Below are positions 27,665-35,996 of a DNA stretch of 64,000 bases, piece by piece. The stretch comes from Candidatus Thiodiazotropha sp. LNASS1 (GTDB lineage Bacteria > Pseudomonadota > Gammaproteobacteria > Chromatiales > Chromatiaceae), in NCBI RefSeq assembly GCF_964212655.1, contig NZ_OZ156465.1, positions 992,001 to 1,056,000 of the forward strand, written 5' to 3'. A program made the translations under genes and the position numbers. The notes beneath the pieces are model-generated. The model saw only the letters and a program-made list of their open reading frames with translations, ran no database searches and was not told the origin of the DNA. How positions within the stretch are numbered: position 1 is the first letter of the stretch; every line of letters begins with the position of its first letter.

Positions 27665-28762
27665 TCAGGGTAGAGTCGATTCTTCAAGATACTCAAACAT
27701 CTGTATCCGATGATTTAGCTGGTCAGCTATATATATGCGGTTGTTTTGGTCAACATGTGCGCCCGCAGGCAGGTAAAATCCTCCTGGGCCGGTACCGGAT
27801 TTGCCAAGCGACAGCATCAACTGTCCTTTCTGATTAAATATCTGTACGTTATTGAATGCGGCATCCACAGTATAAATGTGTCCTTCACGGTCGATGCCAA
27901 TCCCTTTAAGCCGGCTGAAATGACCACGACCATCACCGAGTTTGCCGAAGCTGCTGATGTGGGTACCTTTTTCATCAAGGATCTGAACACGAAAGTTCAT
28001 AGTATCGGCGACATAGAGACGGCCGTCCTGGTCAATTGCAATATTCGTCGGGAAGTTGAAGTTTCCATGATCGGCGCCACGTTTTCCAATAGTGAAGTCC
28101 ACCCCACCTTCCTGGTTGAACACCACAATCTGGTGTTTCTTCGAATCGACAACGTAAAGCTGCTGTGTTTTATCGTTAAATACCAGCCCTACCGGAGATA
28201 TTAATATCTCGCTACCACCAAGTGCGTTCAGGTAATTCCCTTCACTGTCGTAGACTACCACGCGGTGGTCAATGACATCACTGACATAGACGTTACCTTG
28301 TGCATCGCTAGTCACACCGGTTGGTTTCTTTAGCGCTCCAGGTCCTTCGATGCCCCAATAAGTCATGCCTTTCCTTTCCAGATCAAATACCACCAGACCG
28401 GAGATACCTGTATCGGCAACGTAGACCCGTCCCTTTGAATCGCTGTGTACCCCATAGGGTTTAGTCAGGGCAAGACGTTCTTCATCCTTTTTCCCGAGCA
28501 ACCAATCACGCAGGCTCTGCTTTTGCTTCCCGATAATGGATTCAGTGGATTTCAGGCTGCCAAGGTAGCGGATTCGAGGTTTTGCCGGAGGAGCCGGCCA
28601 TACGAAATTTTCTGCCGTGAGATTTTCAGTAGTTGCGGATGGTGCATGAGAGGCGCACCCTGAAATCACGATGATTATGGCCGTGAGGCCAATTCTCAAC
28701 GCCGGTATAAGACTTGTTAGATGCAAGCGACACGGTGAATACTCTGTCAGCTTAAGGTTCAC
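27665..28762 (-). CDS. Second NHL-repeat beta-propeller lipoprotein
   Basis: A 365-residue lipoprotein (lipobox VISGC) followed by FVWPAPPAKPRIRYLGSLKS and about six NHL repeats, closely parallel to the protein at 22416. The GTG at 28762 is chosen because GGGAGG lies six bases upstream and it gives a normal signal peptide; the frame stays open to 28876 but the extra residues look non-coding. It precedes the multiheme operon on the same strand but is separated by 0.5 kb with its own control region. Confidence 0.85.
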   Translation of the reverse strand: MNLKLTEYSPCRLHLTSLIPALRIGLTAIIIVISGCASHAPSATTENLTAENFVWPAPPAKPRIRYLGSLKSTESIIGKQKQSLRDWLLGKKDEERLALTKPYGVHSDSKGRVYVADTGISGLVVFDLERKGMTYWGIEGPGALKKPTGVTSDAQGNVYVSDVIDHRVVVYDSEGNYLNALGGSEILISPVGLVFNDKTQQLYVVDSKKHQIVVFNQEGGVDFTIGKRGADHGNFNFPTNIAIDQDGRLYVADTMNFRVQILDEKGTHISSFGKLGDGRGHFSRLKGIGIDREGHIYTVDAAFNNVQIFNQKGQLMLSLGKSGTGPGGFYLPAGAHVDQNNRIYIADQLNHRIQMFEYLEESTLP

Positions 28763-29048
28763 ACTTATCCTCCCAATCTTCAGATGCCAACTGTTATTTT
28801 GTATTTTTAGTACTGACCCAGTACGCTTTAATGAATGGTAGCTCAACTCGAGTGAGTTAGAACTCCAGTATGACATTTATCCAATGTGAATAGAATACCA
28901 GTTACCTATAGTATGAAAAGACACTGTAACGTGTAATGACCAATTTTCTGATTGGATAGTTTTAATACATTATTCATTTTTAAAATAGTCCGCCATGGTA
29001 CATGGACCGAATCCAGGAATCGGTATTCAATAACCTAAAGAGAAAACC

Positions 29049-29768
29049 ATGAATATTTTTAAGCTAATAACAATAGGGTTCACTATTATTTTCGCTGTTT
29101 CAACCGCTGTCGCAGATGAAGAAGGATCCGTATCGGGTACAGTAGCGGAGGTTTTCGATGTCGGTAATTACACCTATATGCAGCTCAGTGAGCAGGGAAC
29201 TTGGATCGCAACCAGCCATTTGTCGGTGGCTGTGGGTGATAAAGTTGAATATAGAGGCGGCATTGAGATGAGGGATTTTTACAGTAAGGCGCTGGACAGA
29301 AAATTCGATTCTGTCATCTTTGTACAAGCAGCTAAGCGGGTGGGTGAAAGTGTCAAAAGCAGCCAACATCAGGTGCTGAAAGGAGAAGGCCACGGAAATG
29401 AAAACAGACAAACTCAAATATTGACCACAGTAGAGGTACCCGCACCAGTACCTGGAGAGATTCCTCAACTGGCTGACGGAAAGACGATCGCCGATATAAT
29501 GGCAGACGCGACTCAGCTGAATGAGCAATCGGTCAGCCTGCGGGCAAGAGTTATAAAGATAAGTCCAAACATTATGGGCAAGAACTGGATTACCCTGCAG
29601 GACGGAACCGGCACACCACCCAATGACAAGCTGATTGCGACATCGACAGAACTGGTTTCGCCGGGTGAGCTTGTCATTGCCAATGGCGTGATTCGATATA
29701 ATGTTGATATCGGTTCAGGATACACATATAAGGTCTTACTTGAACAAACGAAATTCGCGCCAAAGTAA
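29049..29768 (+). CDS. Secreted protein with two OB-fold-like domains
   Basis: A 239-residue exported protein (signal peptide 1-22). Two related halves (about 25-95, GSVSGTVAEVFDVGNYTYMQ, and 150-239, VSLRARVIKISPNIMGKNWI) have the pattern of OB-fold/NrfJ-like domains, often found beside cytochrome c genes in metal- and sulfur-cycling bacteria. A linker rich in Pro and Val joins them. Function is unknown; a role in the maturation or binding of secreted redox proteins is only suggested by the neighbourhood. Confidence 0.7.
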   Translation: MNIFKLITIGFTIIFAVSTAVADEEGSVSGTVAEVFDVGNYTYMQLSEQGTWIATSHLSVAVGDKVEYRGGIEMRDFYSKALDRKFDSVIFVQAAKRVGESVKSSQHQVLKGEGHGNENRQTQILTTVEVPAPVPGEIPQLADGKTIADIMADATQLNEQSVSLRARVIKISPNIMGKNWITLQDGTGTPPNDKLIATSTELVSPGELVIANGVIRYNVDIGSGYTYKVLLEQTKFAPK

Positions 29769-30075
29769 CATCATCACACGCTTTACAGAAAACACTTGCG
29801 CAAAGGAATACTGCCCATACCTGAGTCACTCTACACTTACAATGTAAGAGGCAAACGGGACTATATTTATATCTTTTTTAGTGGTTATGTTTCTGGTCGT
29901 CGGTATTCGTGATGATTCTCTATTGTAAAATCATACTCACATGCTCAACGTCAACTAACCGGATCAGCAGCGTATATTTCCAATACCGACAAACACAAGA
30001 ATGGACTGCTGTTACAGGAAAGACAGTATATACTTCCTCTAATGTATCTAAATAACTGATCGGAAGAGATACGGG
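29769..30075. other. 307-bp spacer
   Basis: AT-rich spacer between the OB-fold gene and the cyclase-TIR gene. A short palindrome CTTACAATGTAAG lies at 29836-29848. No gene, clear promoter or terminator seen. Confidence 0.4.
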
Positions 30076-31683
30076 ATGACAGAAAACCTCGACCTCCTGA
30101 CGAGAGATGACTTTCAAGCCTTGGCTCAATCTTCACGGGCACTGACAAAAGAGCTTTCACTTGAAATATTGCTCAACACCATTCTGGACACAGCTGGAAA
30201 ACTAACAAATTCACCCGAAACAAGTATTATCCTGCGAAACGAACGTCAGCCGACACTCTATTTTGCCGCGGCAACCGGCGAAGAGGCGGAGTGGGTACTG
30301 AGTTCATTTGGACTCCACTCGGACCAGCAGGTACCGATCGACGGAAGCAAAGCAGGTGAAGTGTACAAGTCCGGCATTTCGATGGTTGAGAACATTGTCA
30401 AGGATCATTTCGGCGGGGTGGACGATGAGACGAACAAGATCACCAAGAGTATGGTATGCGTGCCGTTGGTGGTCGGCGACAGTCGTCTGGGAGTGATGCA
30501 GGTCTTAAATAAAATCGATGGCGACTATAGCGAGCGGGATCGCATTATTCTGGAATATTTTGCCGATCAAGCCAGTGTCGCTATCCGTAACGCACGGTTG
30601 GTCGAAAGTCTTCTTGCCCATAGCGGTCTTTACGGGTCATCACGCCAAACCGACAAGTTGATCGCGCGAATGAATGAACTCGAGCAAGAGGCTCATTCAG
30701 AAACCTTATCGGTGCTGTTTGCCGACATGCGAGGTTTTACCCAACTTTGCCAATCATTACTCGATCCTGGAATTGTACAAGAGCGACTGAGTGAGTTTAT
30801 TACGATTCTCAGTCATGCCGTACTCGATCACGACGGGATAGTAAATAAGGTTCTGGGTGATGGAGTAATGGCACTGTTTCAGGGGAAAGATTGCAGTGAG
30901 AGGGCCGTGAAGTGTTCATTTTACATGGTGCGGGAATTTGAGCTGATGAAAGCGCGTTGGAATGAAGAAAGCAATCAGCAGCTCGATTTTCTTGATCTGG
31001 GAGTGGGCATAGTTACCGATCAGGTGATATTGGGGGGGATTGGCAGTGGAGACATGCGGGACTATACAGCAATCGGTACTGCAGTGAATCTTAGTGCCGC
31101 ATTTGAAAGCAATGCCCGCAATGGGAAACGAATCTTATGTGACCAAGTCACCTACCGCAATGCGAAAGAGATCATTGTAGCGGCCGATGATGCAGTAGAT
31201 TTCCTGCTACAAAAACCCGGCCAGGATGTCGGCGTTAAGTACAAGTGCTATAACATCCGCGAACTGGATTCGGACAAGAGTGTTTCTGTATTTCTCAGCC
31301 ACAGCCATGAAGATAGTCATTTTATTGAGAAAAAGCTTCTCGAACCACTGAAGAAAAGGGGAATCCGTACCTGGTATTCTACTGCCGATATTCCCAAGGG
31401 AGCACTTTGGACTGCCGAAATTCGTAAGGCGATTTCCGAATCAAACTGGATGGCGGTTGTTGTCTCCAGGAATTCCGCTCAGTCGAAATGGGTCCGGCGC
31501 GAAATTGATCTCGGCGTCGCTTCCGGACACCTGGACAATCGTATCATCCCAATCATAATTGACGACACATCTCCCGGCGACGTTAACGACTATCTTGCCG
31601 CGATGCAGGCCATTGACCTTTCGAGTAGCCCGGATGCGGAAAAGGTACTTGCCGACCGTTTTTCCAAACTCGACCCTACATGA
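30076..31683 (+). CDS. GAF - class III nucleotide cyclase - TIR protein
   Basis: A 535-residue cytoplasmic protein. Residues ~15-180 are a GAF sensor. Residues ~210-395 are a class III cyclase with metal ligands Asp217 (FADMRGFT) and Asp262 (VNKVLGDGVMALF) and the substrate motif YTAIGTAVNLSAAFES. Residues ~402-535 are a TIR_2-like domain (VSVFLSHSHED, IRTWYSTADIPKG, SKWVRREIDLG) with a candidate catalytic Glu476. Thr335 fits class IIIb, but the position usually held by the transition-state Arg is Ala342, so cyclase activity is uncertain. A ribosome binding site GGAAGAGAT is upstream. Monocistronic. It could be signalling or an abortive-infection-type defence. Confidence 0.85.
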   Translation: MTENLDLLTRDDFQALAQSSRALTKELSLEILLNTILDTAGKLTNSPETSIILRNERQPTLYFAAATGEEAEWVLSSFGLHSDQQVPIDGSKAGEVYKSGISMVENIVKDHFGGVDDETNKITKSMVCVPLVVGDSRLGVMQVLNKIDGDYSERDRIILEYFADQASVAIRNARLVESLLAHSGLYGSSRQTDKLIARMNELEQEAHSETLSVLFADMRGFTQLCQSLLDPGIVQERLSEFITILSHAVLDHDGIVNKVLGDGVMALFQGKDCSERAVKCSFYMVREFELMKARWNEESNQQLDFLDLGVGIVTDQVILGGIGSGDMRDYTAIGTAVNLSAAFESNARNGKRILCDQVTYRNAKEIIVAADDAVDFLLQKPGQDVGVKYKCYNIRELDSDKSVSVFLSHSHEDSHFIEKKLLEPLKKRGIRTWYSTADIPKGALWTAEIRKAISESNWMAVVVSRNSAQSKWVRREIDLGVASGHLDNRIIPIIIDDTSPGDVNDYLAAMQAIDLSSSPDAEKVLADRFSKLDPT

Positions 31684-31729
31684 TGTACAATTGTTTTATC
31701 CCTGTGACGGAACCTCTAAATTTTCCTTA

Positions 31730-31994
31730 GGGCCTGTTAACACTAATCCAATCGGCTCTGTTGTGTCTGAAAATGCGCCAATCAAGGCGCGAGGAGTGAG
31801 GTTTGGTGATTCCAAATGAGTGACGAGCAACGCCGAGTGGCGCATTTTCAGGCACAACCCGAAGGGCTGGGGCTGTTTTTCCACCCAGCTGCGTTATCAT
31901 TCGCTCATTTAGCACGGCTAAACCTCGCTCATTCTGCCTTGCTGGGTAAAAAAACAGCTCCAGCAGAGTCGATTGGATTAGTGTTAACAGGCCC
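31730..31994 (+). mobile_element. MITE-like element, copy 1
   Basis: A 265-bp element with terminal inverted repeats starting GGGCCTGTTAACACTAATCC and continuing about 30 bases, flanked by TA on both sides as expected for an IS630/mariner-type TA target. No transposase. Inside are two large imperfect hairpins: one pairs GTTGTGTCTGAAAATG with CATTTTCAGGCACAAC, the other pairs GGCTGTTTTTCCACCCAGC with GCTGGGTAAAAAAACAGC. Short open frames in it are by-products of this symmetry. It lies between the cyclase-TIR gene and the DUF1820 gene. Confidence 0.8.
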
Positions 31995-32083
31995 TAGTAC
32001 CATGCCGCTACAGGGAAACAGTGGAATTCGAGTATGCGGGTTCAGGTAATACAACGATTCAGTCCTGTAATGTAGAGTCGATC

Positions 32084-32419
32084 ATGCGCATATATAAAGT
32101 TGTCTTTCTGAACCAGGGAAAGGTCTACGAAATCTTCGCCAGGACCGTGCGTCAGGGTGAACTCTATGGATTTGTCGAGATCGAGGACCTGATATTTCAG
32201 GAGACCAGCTCGGTAGTCGTCGATCCTTCCGCCGAAAAGCTGAAAGAGGAGTTCTCCGGTGTTCACCGGACACGGATACCCATCCATGCGGTGATTCGTA
32301 TCGATGAAGTGGAGAAGAAGGAACATGGGCCCGGCAAAATCATTGAGATAGACTCCAATTCGAATATCACACCCTTTCCCAATCACCTGTTCGATCCCAA
32401 GAAGACGCCCGAGAAATAG
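32084..32419 (+). CDS. DUF1820 family protein
   Basis: A 111-residue soluble protein beginning MRIYKVVFLNQGKVYEIFAR and containing GFVEIEDLIFQETSSVVVDPSAEKLKEEF and IPIHAVIRIDEVEKKE, the conserved pattern of DUF1820, found across gammaproteobacteria with no known function. The ATG at 32084 gives the usual family start; the frame extends upstream to 32021 without support. Follows the MITE by 90 bases, so the element may have separated it from its promoter. Confidence 0.85.
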   Translation: MRIYKVVFLNQGKVYEIFARTVRQGELYGFVEIEDLIFQETSSVVVDPSAEKLKEEFSGVHRTRIPIHAVIRIDEVEKKEHGPGKIIEIDSNSNITPFPNHLFDPKKTPEK

Positions 32420-32489
32420 ACGTCTGAAAATTTGGTGCCGATTGCGAATCCGCATTGAGCCTTTCTTCGAGCTGGTGAGAATGGAGAGA

Positions 32490-33071
32490 ATGAGAACCAT
32501 TCACACAACACCCGCGCGTCTCTTCATTTGGCTGCTGCCGCTTGCGCTGAGCTGGCACGGCTGCAGCAACGATATGAAGGAAGAGGCCAACACGGATGGG
32601 ACTCCGGCTCCGGCATTGCTGATTGCGGCTGAAAACGGTGACCTCCCTACCCTCACCAGGCTGATCGAAGGTAACGATGCAGTCATCGACGTCAAGGATG
32701 CCTGTTTCTGGACACCCCTGATGAAGGCCGCATTGAACGGCCACACCAAAGTGGTTGAGCGCCTGATTCTGGCCGGCGCGGACATCAATCAGAAGGACAA
32801 AGGGGGTTATTCATCCCTGATGCTGGCTGCGTCGAACAATCACCCGGCTATCATCGATCTGTTGATCAAGGCGGGCGCCGATATCAATCAAGTCGAGATG
32901 ACGCAAGGATGGACTGCTTTGATCTGGGCGGCTAAACGCGGTCACAGAGCGGCCGTGGAGCGTCTGTTGACATACCCGGCAGATCAAGAGATTAACGATT
33001 TTAACGGAAAGCGGGCCTTGGATTGGGCCAGGGAGAATCAGTTTCAGGAAATAGTCTCTCTACTGGAATAA
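32490..33071 (+). CDS. Exported ankyrin-repeat protein
   Basis: A 193-residue protein with an N-terminal hydrophobic signal (MRTIHTTPARLFIWLLPLALSWHG) ending at a Cys, possibly an unusual lipobox. It is followed by four to five ankyrin repeats (for example DACFWTPLMKAALNGHTKVVERLILAGADINQKDKGG). Ankyrin repeats bind other proteins; the partner is unknown. Starts at 32442 and 32481 are also in frame; 32490 is chosen for its cleaner signal peptide and GGTGAG ten bases upstream. Confidence 0.8.
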   Translation: MRTIHTTPARLFIWLLPLALSWHGCSNDMKEEANTDGTPAPALLIAAENGDLPTLTRLIEGNDAVIDVKDACFWTPLMKAALNGHTKVVERLILAGADINQKDKGGYSSLMLAASNNHPAIIDLLIKAGADINQVEMTQGWTALIWAAKRGHRAAVERLLTYPADQEINDFNGKRALDWARENQFQEIVSLLE

Positions 33072-33226
33072 CCAGTTCCCAGACAATTTATACTGAGTTG
33101 TGCTTTGTTTTACCAGAATATGCTAATTAACTGATCTGGATCATCACCCCTGTAGCCCGGCAAATCTATGATATTTAATCAGACAGCTCCTATCTGTGAT
33201 TGAGTGTTTCTCAGGAGGGATCTCTC

Positions 33227-33691
33227 ATGCCTCAAACCATCACCAATGACCACGATCTTCGAGAAGCCATCAGTGGACTTTCACCCGTAGAGCAGCGTGC
33301 TCTGGGTGGTCAGTTTGTTGCCAATGTTGGCCATTTGAGCCAAGACCCGCGTATCAGCCGCGCCATCGATGCGGCTATTGACCCGGATATTTCACCGGCG
33401 GAGCTGGAGCAGATCTATAAGACAGTGAAGGCATTTGCGACGCAAACCTACACCGCCTGCGGCAGTGATGCCGATTGGGCGGCACAGGCCGAGCATTTTG
33501 TCGCAGCGGCCGCGGCAGCCTCCCTCTCAAGCGATGATCAGAGCGGCGCCCGAGGGGCGTGGAAAGCGGCCATGCAGGCCCGAATGGCGAAAAATTGCGA
33601 GATGATTTTGAACGATGACGGCGGTGCCGCAAACGAGTCGACAAACCAGTATCAGATGGTTGGACGCTATCTCGAAGGGTTAGAACAGTAA
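33227..33691 (+). CDS. Hypothetical soluble protein, Ala-rich
   Basis: A 154-residue protein with no recognised family. AGGAGG lies eight bases before the ATG at 33227 (MPQTITNDHDLREAISGLSP). The predicted fold is helical, with an Ala-rich segment (ADWAAQAEHFVAAAAAASL) around residues 84-105 and two cysteines. No signal peptide. Convergent with pilU, 20 bases away. Confidence 0.7.
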   Translation: MPQTITNDHDLREAISGLSPVEQRALGGQFVANVGHLSQDPRISRAIDAAIDPDISPAELEQIYKTVKAFATQTYTACGSDADWAAQAEHFVAAAAAASLSSDDQSGARGAWKAAMQARMAKNCEMILNDDGGAANESTNQYQMVGRYLEGLEQ

Positions 33692-33710
33692 CATCGCCCG
33701 TAAAACGGAT

Positions 33711-34835
33711 TCAGCGTTTACCATCCGACAGGGTGATTCCATCCAGTTCATCGATCAGCGAGTCACTGGTATGGGTGGCGCCCAGTTTGATCATCAAGCG
33801 TACATCATTGGCGGAATCGGCATGGGCCAAGGCATTCTCATAGCTGATGACACCCTCTTCATAGAGCTGAAAGAGATGCTGATCAAAGGTAATCATGCCG
33901 TGTTCCGTTGAACGCTTCATCAGCTCTTTGAGCTTGTGGATTTCGCCCTTGCGAATCAGTTCTGCGGCCAATGGGGTATTCAACATCACCTCGACGGCAG
34001 CCCGCCGACCATTACCGTCCACACGCGGGATCAGTTGCTGAGCCACGATTGCCTTCAGATTCAGGGAGAGATCCATGAAGATCTGATCTCTGGCATCCTC
34101 CGGGAAGAAGTGAATGATACGATCAAGCGCCTGATTGGCGTTGTTGGCATGCAAGGTCGACAGGCAGAGATGGCCGGTCTCGGCAAAGGCTATCGCGTGT
34201 TCCATGGTCTTACGGGTACGTATCTCACCGATCAGGATCACATCGGGCGCCTGGCGCAGGGTGTTCTTCAGCGCAATCTCATAGGACTCGGTATCTATGC
34301 CTACTTCGCGCTGGGTAATGATGCACTTGTCGTGATCATGCATATACTCGATGGGGTCCTCGATACTGACGATATGGCCCTCGCCCCTGGTATTCCGATA
34401 GCCGATCATGGCAGCCAGAGAGGTCGACTTGCCGGTACCGGTGGCGCCCACGAAGATCACCAGGCCACGCTTCACCATGGAGAGATCCTGCAGAATGGCG
34501 GGCAGGTAGAGTGACTCCAGGCTGGGTATCTTGGTTTCGATGCGACGTAACACCATGCCCACGGTATCGCGCTGATAAAAGCTGCTGACGCGGAAACGCC
34601 CCAGGCTTTTCGCACTGATGGCGAAATTGCACTCTCTGGTTTCGTCGAACTCCTTCTGTTGCGCATCGGTCATGATGCTGTAGACCATCTCCTTGGTCTC
34701 TCGGGGTGTCAGAGGGGTCTTGTTGATCGGATGGATCTTTCCATCCACCTTGATGGAGGGTTCCCGCCCGGCGGTTATGAACAGATCGGACGCCTTGTTT
34801 TTGACGACCACGGACAGGAGTGCGTTCAAATCCAT
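33711..34835 (-). CDS. pilU: Type IV pilus retraction ATPase PilU
   Basis: A 374-residue hexameric ATPase that assists PilT in pilus retraction. Walker A GATGTGKSTSLAAM, Asp-box/Walker B VILIGEIRTRKTMEHA, and His-box CLSTLHANNANQALDRI are intact. The ATG at 34835 (MDLNALLSVVVKNKASDLFITAG) is the family start, with AGAGGA about eight bases upstream. It follows pilT after about 126 bases on the same strand, the usual pilT-pilU order. Confidence 0.95.
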   Translation of the reverse strand: MDLNALLSVVVKNKASDLFITAGREPSIKVDGKIHPINKTPLTPRETKEMVYSIMTDAQQKEFDETRECNFAISAKSLGRFRVSSFYQRDTVGMVLRRIETKIPSLESLYLPAILQDLSMVKRGLVIFVGATGTGKSTSLAAMIGYRNTRGEGHIVSIEDPIEYMHDHDKCIITQREVGIDTESYEIALKNTLRQAPDVILIGEIRTRKTMEHAIAFAETGHLCLSTLHANNANQALDRIIHFFPEDARDQIFMDLSLNLKAIVAQQLIPRVDGNGRRAAVEVMLNTPLAAELIRKGEIHKLKELMKRSTEHGMITFDQHLFQLYEEGVISYENALAHADSANDVRLMIKLGATHTSDSLIDELDGITLSDGKR

Positions 34836-34961
34836 AATCTTATCCTCTTCAGTCACATACCGACCTGTAGCAGCAAACAAATAAAGCTATCCATGGCATC
34901 AGGCAGCAACCGCTTTCAGGGCCAAACGGGCGCCATCATACACCCGGAAGATAACTATAGT

Positions 34962-35996
34962 TTAGAACTGATCCTTATTTTGTGCCTTGGCCTTGGCATC
35001 AAGACGGCTTACAACTCCGCGCTGCACCAACTCCTTCAGTGCCTGGTCCATGGTCTGCATACCCGCCGCCTGGCCGGTCTGAATCGCGGAATACATCTGG
35101 GCAACCTTGTCCTCACGGATCAGGTTACGTATCGCGGGTGTGCCGACCATGATCTCCCACGCCGCAATTCGTCCGCCGCCAATCTTTTTCAGCAGAGTTT
35201 GCGCAATAACGGATCGCAGCGATTCGGAGAGCATCGAGCGCACCATCGACTTCTCCCCCGCCGGAAATACGTCAATGATACGGTCGATGGTCTTGGCCGC
35301 CGAACTGGTGTGCAGGGTACCGAATACCAAGTGGCCGGTCTCGGCGGCAGTCAACGCCAGGCGGATGGTTTCCAGATCACGCAGCTCGCCGACCAGGATG
35401 ATATCCGGATCTTCACGCAATGCGGAACGCAGCGCCTCGGAAAATCCCAGAGTGTCACGATGCACTTCGCGCTGGTTGATCAGGCACTTCTTACTGGAGT
35501 GAACAAACTCGATCGGATCCTCGATGGTGAGGATATGGGAGTAGTCATTGTCGTTCTTGTAATCCATCATGGCGGCAAGCGTGGTCGACTTACCGGAACC
35601 GGTCGGTCCGGTCACCAACACCAGTCCCCGGGGTACATCCACGATATCCTTGAAGGTTTGAGGACAACCGAGCTCTTCCAGCGTCAACACCTTGGATGGG
35701 ATGGTGCGAAAAACAGCCGAGGCCCCGCGTGCCTGATTGAAGGCATTGACACGAAATCTCGCCAATCCGGGGATCTCGAAGGAAAAGTCGTTCTCAAGGA
35801 ACTCCTCGAAGTCCTTGCGCTGTTTATCATTCATGATGTCATACACAAGCGCGTGCACGACCTTGTGTTCAAGTGCGGGGACATTGATGCGCCTGATGTC
35901 GCCATCCACACGAATCATGGGCGGCAAACCGGCAGATATATGCAAATCTGATGCGTTATGCTTGACACTGAAGGCCAGAAGTTCAGCGATATCCAT
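34962..35996 (-). CDS. pilT: Type IV pilus retraction ATPase PilT
   Basis: A 344-residue motor for twitching motility. It has Walker A GPTGSGKSTTLAAM, the RVNAFNQARG and VFRTIPSKV segments, Walker B DIILVGELRDLETI, the His-box VFGTLHTSSAAKTIDRI, and the C-terminal AIRNLIRE motif that is diagnostic of PilT. It starts 83 bases from the second MITE copy and is divergent from yggS, as in Pseudomonas. Confidence 0.96.
   Translation of the reverse strand: MDIAELLAFSVKHNASDLHISAGLPPMIRVDGDIRRINVPALEHKVVHALVYDIMNDKQRKDFEEFLENDFSFEIPGLARFRVNAFNQARGASAVFRTIPSKVLTLEELGCPQTFKDIVDVPRGLVLVTGPTGSGKSTTLAAMMDYKNDNDYSHILTIEDPIEFVHSSKKCLINQREVHRDTLGFSEALRSALREDPDIILVGELRDLETIRLALTAAETGHLVFGTLHTSSAAKTIDRIIDVFPAGEKSMVRSMLSESLRSVIAQTLLKKIGGGRIAAWEIMVGTPAIRNLIREDKVAQMYSAIQTGQAAGMQTMDQALKELVQRGVVSRLDAKAKAQNKDQF

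Noticed and set aside
31816-32049. Open frames inside the two MITE-like elements
   Set aside because: They exist in both orientations because of the element's internal symmetry and share no features of real proteins.
33430-33480. GACGCAAACC string resembling the cyclic-di-GMP riboswitch core
   Set aside because: It lies inside the coding sequence at 33227-33691 and the surrounding bases lack the GNRA hairpin and the GGCAAACC/TTACCG partners.
34659-35951. Plus-strand open frame of 430 codons
   Set aside because: It lies antisense to pilT and pilU, whose Walker and His-box motifs are intact; the frame has no coherent protein features.
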